NCBI RefSeq assembly: GCF_900460315.1
Contig: NZ_UHIO01000001.1
Coordinates: 62,001 to 126,000 of the forward strand
Direction: 5' to 3'
Length of the DNA: 64,000 bases
DNA from: Veillonella criceti
Lineage (GTDB): Bacteria > Bacillota > Negativicutes > Veillonellales > Veillonellaceae
Part shown: positions 59,312 to 64,000 of the stretch, one piece after another
How the letters are laid out: each line of letters starts with the position of its first letter
Position numbering within the stretch: the first letter of the stretch is position 1
Translations under genes and position numbers: made by a program
The notes under the pieces: generated by a model
What the model was told of the DNA's origin: nothing
Databases searched by the model: none
Seen by the model: the letters and a program-made list of their open reading frames with translations, nothing else

Positions 59312-60556
59312 TTGGAAAAACGTGTTGTTATTACTGGTTTAGGGGCTATAACGCCTGTAGGCACTGGTAAAGAGGCTTTTTATGAAGCGTTATTAGCAGG
59401 TAAATCTGGTATCGGTCCGATTACGCATTTTGATGCTTCTGAATATGCTACCCGCATTGCTGGTGAAGTGAAGGATTTTGATATTACTGAATATGGTGTA
59501 GAGAAGAAAGAGTCCCGTCGTATGGACCGTTCCTCTCAATTTGCAATCGCAGCAGCAGTTCTTGCTTTACGCGATTCTAAACTTGATTTGGATGAAGAAG
59601 ATCGTGACCGTTGCGGTACTGTAGTAGGTACTGGTATCGGAGGGATTGATTCTATCCACGATGTATATGTAACGTTATTTGATAAAGGACCTAATCGTGT
59701 AAGTCCATTTGCAGTACCTATGATGATTGCTAACATGGTATCTGGTCGTGTATCTATTGAACTTGGCCTTCGTGGTCCAGCGATTACAGATATTACAGCT
59801 TGTGCTTCTGGCACTAATTCCATCGGGGATGCGTTCCGCATTGTAGCTCGTGGTGATGCTGATATTATGTTTGCTGGCGGTACTGAAGCAGCCATTTCTC
59901 CAGCAGCTGTAGCTGGTTTTGCAGCGATGAAAGCAATGTCTACACGCAATGATGAACCTGAAAAAGCATCACGCCCATTTGATGCAGACCGTGATGGTTT
60001 TGTAATGGGTGAAGGCGCTGGTATTGTAGTTCTTGAAGAATTAGAACATGCAAAAGCTCGTGGTGCACACATTTACGCTGAAGTTATTGGTTATGGTAGC
60101 AATGGTGATGCTTATCACATTACGGCACCAGCACCAGGTGGTTTACAAGCTCGTAAATGTATGGAACTTGCAATTAAAGATGCTGGCATTGACCCTAGTG
60201 AAATTAACTATATTAATGCTCATGGTACATCGACAGGCCTTAATGATAAAAATGAAACTTTGGCTATTAAAGAATTATTTGGTGAACATGCTAATACCTT
60301 AGCTATTAACTCCACTAAATCTATGACTGGCCATTTGTTAGGTGCTGCCGGGGCTATTGAAGCCATCGTAATGGCTATGGCTATTGAAACTGGCAAAATT
60401 CACCCAACAATTAACTTAACGAACCCAGATCCAGAACTTGATTTGGATTATGTAAAAGAAGGGGCTCGTGAGTTAAAAGTTAATTGTGCTCTTTCCAATT
60501 CCTTTGGTTTTGGTGGTCACAATGCGACGTTACTTGTTCGTCGTTACGAGGACTAA
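59312..60556 (+). CDS. fabF: Beta-ketoacyl-ACP synthase II
   Basis: 414 residues from TTG 59312, with GAGGTG upstream and the family start EKRVVITGLGAITPVG. The catalytic Cys is in TDITACASGTNSIGDAF, the two His in NAHGTSTGLNDK and SMTGHLLGAAGAIE. FabF elongates acyl-ACP. The stop is directly followed by the rnc start. Confidence 0.95.
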   Translation: MEKRVVITGLGAITPVGTGKEAFYEALLAGKSGIGPITHFDASEYATRIAGEVKDFDITEYGVEKKESRRMDRSSQFAIAAAVLALRDSKLDLDEEDRDRCGTVVGTGIGGIDSIHDVYVTLFDKGPNRVSPFAVPMMIANMVSGRVSIELGLRGPAITDITACASGTNSIGDAFRIVARGDADIMFAGGTEAAISPAAVAGFAAMKAMSTRNDEPEKASRPFDADRDGFVMGEGAGIVVLEELEHAKARGAHIYAEVIGYGSNGDAYHITAPAPGGLQARKCMELAIKDAGIDPSEINYINAHGTSTGLNDKNETLAIKELFGEHANTLAINSTKSMTGHLLGAAGAIEAIVMAMAIETGKIHPTINLTNPDPELDLDYVKEGARELKVNCALSNSFGFGGHNATLLVRRYED

Positions 60557-61309
60557 TTGAGCGGCCGTAAGACTCATAAGACAATCTCGCACCAAGCTCG
60601 CGAAGCAGCGCTTCGAGAGCTTGTGGCGCGTTTGCGTATTCCTTTGACAGATATTAATTTGCTCGACAGAGCGTTTACGCATACGTCTTATGCAAATGAA
60701 AATAGAGCAGCTCGCGTTAAGCATAATGAGCGTCTTGAGTTTTTAGGAGATGCTGTATTAGACTTAATCATTGGCGAGTATCTGTTTACTACATATCCTC
60801 AAATGACTGAGGGTGAACTGACAAAGATAAAGGCTGCTACTGTATGTGAAACATCTTTAGCTACATGTAGCGCTAAGCTAAATTTTGGTAACTATTTATT
60901 ATTAGGCCGAGGGGAAGCTACTTCTGGTGGTCGTGAAAGAGCTTCTATTTTAGCAGATACCTTTGAAGCTGTTATTGGTGCATTATATGTCAACACTTCC
61001 TATGAAGTGGCAGCGCAGTTCGTATTGAGTCATTTGAAAGGATATCTTGAAAAAGCCAAAGCTGGTAAGCTAGGTAAAGACTATAAAACTATGTTGCAAG
61101 AATATGTGCAACAAGATGGGGAAAAGCAAATTGTTTATACCTTATTGAGTGAGTCTGGACCTGACCATGATAAAATTTTCTGTATGGAAGTACGGATTGA
61201 AGGCACAGCCTATGGATCAGGAACTGGCAAGAGCAAGAAGGAAGCAGAACAAAATGCAGCACAGGTTACGTTGGACTATTTAATAGGTAAACGAGCTTGT
61301 CAGTTATAA
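60557..61309 (+). CDS. rnc: Ribonuclease III
   Basis: 250 residues from TTG 60557, immediately after the fabF stop, with GAGG six bases upstream. The catalytic signature ERLEFLGDAVLDLIIGEYLF (about residues 55-74) is followed by the second acidic site in ADTFEAVIGALYV; a double-stranded-RNA-binding domain ends the protein (DYKTMLQEYVQQ; GTGKSKKEAEQNAAQ). It processes rRNA and other double-stranded RNA. The fab-rnc-smc order is common in Firmicutes. Confidence 0.95.
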   Translation: MSGRKTHKTISHQAREAALRELVARLRIPLTDINLLDRAFTHTSYANENRAARVKHNERLEFLGDAVLDLIIGEYLFTTYPQMTEGELTKIKAATVCETSLATCSAKLNFGNYLLLGRGEATSGGRERASILADTFEAVIGALYVNTSYEVAAQFVLSHLKGYLEKAKAGKLGKDYKTMLQEYVQQDGEKQIVYTLLSESGPDHDKIFCMEVRIEGTAYGSGTGKSKKEAEQNAAQVTLDYLIGKRACQL

Positions 61310-61327
61310 TTAGGTGTATGTAAATAG

Positions 61328-61352
61328 AGGAGCGGCTAATCCGCTCCTTTTT
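61328..61352 (+). terminator. Intrinsic terminator after rnc
   Basis: AGGAGCGG pairs with CCGCTCCT around 5 nt, followed by TTTTT. Confidence 0.88.
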
Positions 61353-61374
61353 CGTATAGAAAGTGAGTATTCCT

Positions 61375-62538
61375 ATGGCAGTACAGGATAAATTAAAGAC
61401 TGAAATAACTAATACAAAATGCACCATGCAGTGCCATAAAAAATATGGGCTTATTCCTTTTTATATTCCCCATGCAGGTTGTCCTCAGCAGTGTGTGTTT
61501 TGTAATCAACATCGCATTGCCAGTGATGGCGTCCGTGCTACTGCTGTAGATGTGAAGACCACAATTGCTGAATATGTAGGCACTCAGCGTAATGAGAAAT
61601 ATTGGGAAGTGGCCTTTTATGGGGGGAGTTTTTCGGCTTTGCCAAGAGAAGTTCAAATCTCTTTACTCACTCCTGCGTATGAAGCATTACAGGCTGGACA
61701 AATCGATGGCATACGTTGTTCTACACGGCCTGATGCCTTAAGTGAAGAGGCTATTGATGTATTAGTCGCTTATGGTGTTGACACCGTAGAAGTTGGTGTA
61801 CAGTCGATGAATGAGGCCATATTAACTAGGGCAAAGCGTGGTCATACGGCTACAGATGTGGTAGTAGCGGTACGACGTTTACAGAAGCGTGGTCTTACCG
61901 TAGGTATACAATTACTACCTGGTTTGCCTGGTGAAACGTGGCTTACATTAGTGCATACAGCGGTAGCAGTAGGCCGTTTACAACCGGATTTTGTGCGCAT
62001 TTATCCTGTGCTTGTCATTGAGGATACGGAGCTGGCTGATGATGTGGCTAGAGGTCTTTATATACCTTTGACAGTAACGCAAGCTGTTAAATATAGTGCT
62101 TTTTTAAAAACTTATTTTGAAGATCGACACATTGAAGTGATTCGTACAGGTTTGCAAAGTACACCAGAATTAGATGCGGGTAAAGGTTTGGTGGGAGGAC
62201 CTTATGAACCGGCTATGGGAGAACTGGTGGTTAATTACCAGTGGCAACAAAAATTAGAATATATATTGCAGTCTCATCGAGAGGCTCAAATATCCACCAA
62301 TACATGTCATAGAGTATCAGCTACAGTCATATATCCACGCACACTTACTTCAAAATTGCGTGGTGAAAAACAACGGAATATGGAATACTTTGCCGCTGCA
62401 TATAGTGAATATGATTGGCATTGGTGTCAGTGGGGGTCTAGAGCGGCTAAAGAGTATGACATATTGTCTATTTGTGGTGATGGAATTACAGAGAATGTGT
62501 GTTTGATTATCGATAATATTAGGTACACTGTGATATAA
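61375..62538 (+). CDS. Radical SAM protein (Elp3-like/coproporphyrinogen oxidase-like)
   Basis: 387 residues from ATG 61375; GTG 61363 is an alternative. The cluster motif is GCPQQCVFCNQHRI (CxxxCxxC, about residues 35-42), followed by VAFYGGSFSALPREVQISLL and VGVQSMNEAILTRAKRGHTA, as in the Elp3/MiaB/NifB-type radical SAM protein common between rnc and smc in Firmicutes. No acetyltransferase domain as in full Elp3. Substrate unknown. Confidence 0.87.
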   Translation: MAVQDKLKTEITNTKCTMQCHKKYGLIPFYIPHAGCPQQCVFCNQHRIASDGVRATAVDVKTTIAEYVGTQRNEKYWEVAFYGGSFSALPREVQISLLTPAYEALQAGQIDGIRCSTRPDALSEEAIDVLVAYGVDTVEVGVQSMNEAILTRAKRGHTATDVVVAVRRLQKRGLTVGIQLLPGLPGETWLTLVHTAVAVGRLQPDFVRIYPVLVIEDTELADDVARGLYIPLTVTQAVKYSAFLKTYFEDRHIEVIRTGLQSTPELDAGKGLVGGPYEPAMGELVVNYQWQQKLEYILQSHREAQISTNTCHRVSATVIYPRTLTSKLRGEKQRNMEYFAAAYSEYDWHWCQWGSRAAKEYDILSICGDGITENVCLIIDNIRYTVI

Positions 62539-62589
62539 TAAAAGGTACGTTATTATAAGCAATTTTGGGTTCACGGAAAGGTGGTTCGC

Positions 62590-64000
62590 ATGCAGCTCTT
62601 ACGATTAGAGTTAAAGGGGTTTAAGTCCTTTGCTGATAAAACAATTGTAAAATTTTCACCAGGCATGACAGCCATTGTCGGGCCTAATGGAAGTGGTAAA
62701 AGCAACATTACTGATGCTATGCGTTGGGTCTTAGGTGAATCAAATGTACGCCAATTACGTGGGCAAAAAGCAGAAGATATTATTTTCGCGGGCACAGAAA
62801 AACGTCGCCCCATGAGTACGGCAGAAGTGACTCTAGTTTTTGATAATAGTGATAAGCGTTTGCATCCTGATTTAGCTGAAGTGGCTTTGACTCGTCGTAT
62901 TTATCGCAGTGGTGAAAGCGAATTCTATATTAATAAGAAAGCTTGTCGTTTAAAAGATATACAGGCTTTGTTAGCGGATACAGGATTGGGCCGTGACTCC
63001 ATGGCGATTATTGGTCAGAATCGTGTGGACGCTATTTTAAATAGTAAACCAGAAGAACGACGTTTAATTTTTGAAGAAGTAGCAGGGATTGCTCGTTTCA
63101 AAATGAATAAAGAAGAATCGTTGCGTCGTATGGGACAAACAGACCGTAATATGGAACGGGTTGCTGATTTGATGGCTAATTTGGAAGAACAAATAGGGCC
63201 TTTACAAGAAAAAGCAACAAAAACTGAAACTCATGGTAAGTTGAGTCAGCGTAAGCGCCTGTATGATGGTGCGTTGGCATTTCATGATTTTAAGGTAGCG
63301 GATCGCTTATTCACTAAGCAAGAAAATGAAAAAATAGCATTAGAGCAAGAAGATATCGAAATACAGACTGAATTAGCTAAGGTAGCTAGTTCAGAGCAAC
63401 GTTTAAAACTTCATAATGATGAACAACAACTAGCACTGCGTACTGCTGAAGAAGCCGTGGCGCAGGCACAGCGTGAAGAGGAACGGTTGCAGGGCGAAAC
63501 GAACTTAGTAGAAGAGCAACTTCGCTCAGCTACAAAAGAGGTGCAAGAATTACAATATCGTCTGCATGAAATGGAAGCGACGATTGCTGGTGATGGGCAG
63601 AAAGTCTTAGTTCATGAAAAGCTTGTGGCAGATAGTGAAATAGAATTAGCCAAGCAAGTTGAATTAGTGACGCAAACAGAACGGGACTATGAGTTGGCTA
63701 GGACTCAGTTGCAAGCGACACAAGCAGCCTTTCAAGCCGTGCAAAAGGAAGCGGCCAGCCGCCATGAAGAACAATTAAATTTAGTAGGTCAAGTTGAAAA
63801 ACATCGTTCTGAATTACTACGTGTGGAGGATGAGTTACAGTCAGCTCGTCATTTAGTACAGACACTCACTAAAGAAGTAGCTGAAGTGGCGACGGAAGAA
63901 GAAACCGCTTTAACAAAAGTATCGCAGTTAGAGTTGAGTAAAGCAGAGCAAGAGGCAATCCGTACGGCGCAACAGACGACCTTAAGCGAGTTACGTCGTA
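62590..64000 (+). CDS. smc: Chromosome segregation ATPase SMC (5' part, cut by window end)
   Basis: About 470 residues are visible. The start MQLLRLELKGFKSFADKTIV and Walker A AIVGPNGSGKSNITDAMRWV are SMC hallmarks, followed by the R-loop/Q-loop region and IIGQNRVDAILNSKPEERR. From about residue 165 on it becomes a long coiled coil rich in Glu, Gln, Lys and Ala. SMC dimers with ScpA and ScpB organise the chromosome. ATG 62590 follows AAAGGTGG. The hinge and C-terminal head lie beyond the window. Confidence 0.95.
   Translation, partial: MQLLRLELKGFKSFADKTIVKFSPGMTAIVGPNGSGKSNITDAMRWVLGESNVRQLRGQKAEDIIFAGTEKRRPMSTAEVTLVFDNSDKRLHPDLAEVALTRRIYRSGESEFYINKKACRLKDIQALLADTGLGRDSMAIIGQNRVDAILNSKPEERRLIFEEVAGIARFKMNKEESLRRMGQTDRNMERVADLMANLEEQIGPLQEKATKTETHGKLSQRKRLYDGALAFHDFKVADRLFTKQENEKIALEQEDIEIQTELAKVASSEQRLKLHNDEQQLALRTAEEAVAQAQREEERLQGETNLVEEQLRSATKEVQELQYRLHEMEATIAGDGQKVLVHEKLVADSEIELAKQVELVTQTERDYELARTQLQATQAAFQAVQKEAASRHEEQLNLVGQVEKHRSELLRVEDELQSARHLVQTLTKEVAEVATEEETALTKVSQLELSKAEQEAIRTAQQTTLSELRR

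Noticed and set aside
59536-60072. 178-codon open frame antisense to fabF
   Set aside because: Low-complexity Ser/Ala/Pro product typical of a reverse-strand shadow of an Ala/Gly-rich enzyme.
1-64000. tRNA, rRNA, CRISPR array, insertion sequence, prophage or replication origin
   Set aside because: Looked for on both strands by eye; no tRNA-like cloverleaf, regular spaced repeats, transposase or integrase was recognised.

Overview
The window looks like chromosome of a Negativicutes bacterium, most likely Veillonella or a close relative. This rests on gene content, not on a search. It mixes Firmicute-type genes (FapR-led fatty-acid operon with FabK, a BioY/thiolase/acyl-CoA-ligase cluster resembling Bacillus yhfUST, ZTP and cobalamin riboswitches) with genes of a diderm cell (lipid A-type phosphoethanolamine transferase, LptD/OstA-like outer-membrane protein). 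It also carries an anaerobe's set: class III ribonucleotide reductase, superoxide reductase, rubredoxin and the anaerobic cobalamin route. Base composition is moderately AT-rich. No rRNA, tRNA, CRISPR array, insertion sequence or prophage was seen.

Layout. 1-10.7 kb: cut HAD phosphatase, a beta-glucuronidase-like GH2 protein without its acid/base glutamate, a phosphoethanolamine transferase split at a run of nine T, a MurJ/SpoVB-type flippase, an OFA-family transporter behind a ZTP riboswitch, class II aldolase, an RluA-type pseudouridine synthase and YajQ. 10.7-27.4 kb: a cobalamin region with cbiD-E-T-F-G-H-J-C and a BtuCD-type ABC transporter on the plus strand; a cobalamin riboswitch driving an exported CbiK and a BtuF-like lipoprotein on the minus strand; then a small DnaA-domain-I-like protein, two more CbiK paralogues, cbiL, cbiA and a corrinoid adenosyltransferase. 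27.5-37.3 kb: superoxide reductase, aspartokinase, M16C peptidase, MATE exporter and three exported envelope proteins, the last LptD-like. 37.3-42.2 kb: galU and a putative BirA-controlled hotdog/bioY/thiolase/ligase cluster. 42.3-52.5 kb: nrdDG, a PAS-like small protein, gamma-carbonic anhydrase, a FabK-like flavoprotein, rubredoxin, YceD-rpmF, acyl-CoA dehydrogenase, a UDG-fold protein and a DUF438/hemerythrin/PAS protein. 52.7-64 kb: fapR-plsX-fabH-fabK-fabD-fabG-acpP-NMO-fabF-rnc, a radical SAM protein and the start of smc.

How the parts fit. The cobalamin region holds most of the anaerobic corrin-ring steps plus corrinoid uptake and adenosylation; the late steps (cbiP, cbiB, cobU/S/T) are not here. 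CbiK is present three times in different settings: exported and under a B12 riboswitch; behind a promoter overlapped by a strong Fur-like box and lacking two of three metal-binding residues; and intact and cytosolic. Superoxide reductase and rubredoxin are natural electron-transfer partners although about 20 kb apart. The fatty-acid operon supplies acyl chains to PlsX and to envelope synthesis.

Most CDS starts were set by ribosome-binding site spacing; several genes start with GTG or TTG. Operators and promoters were read by eye and are unmeasured.
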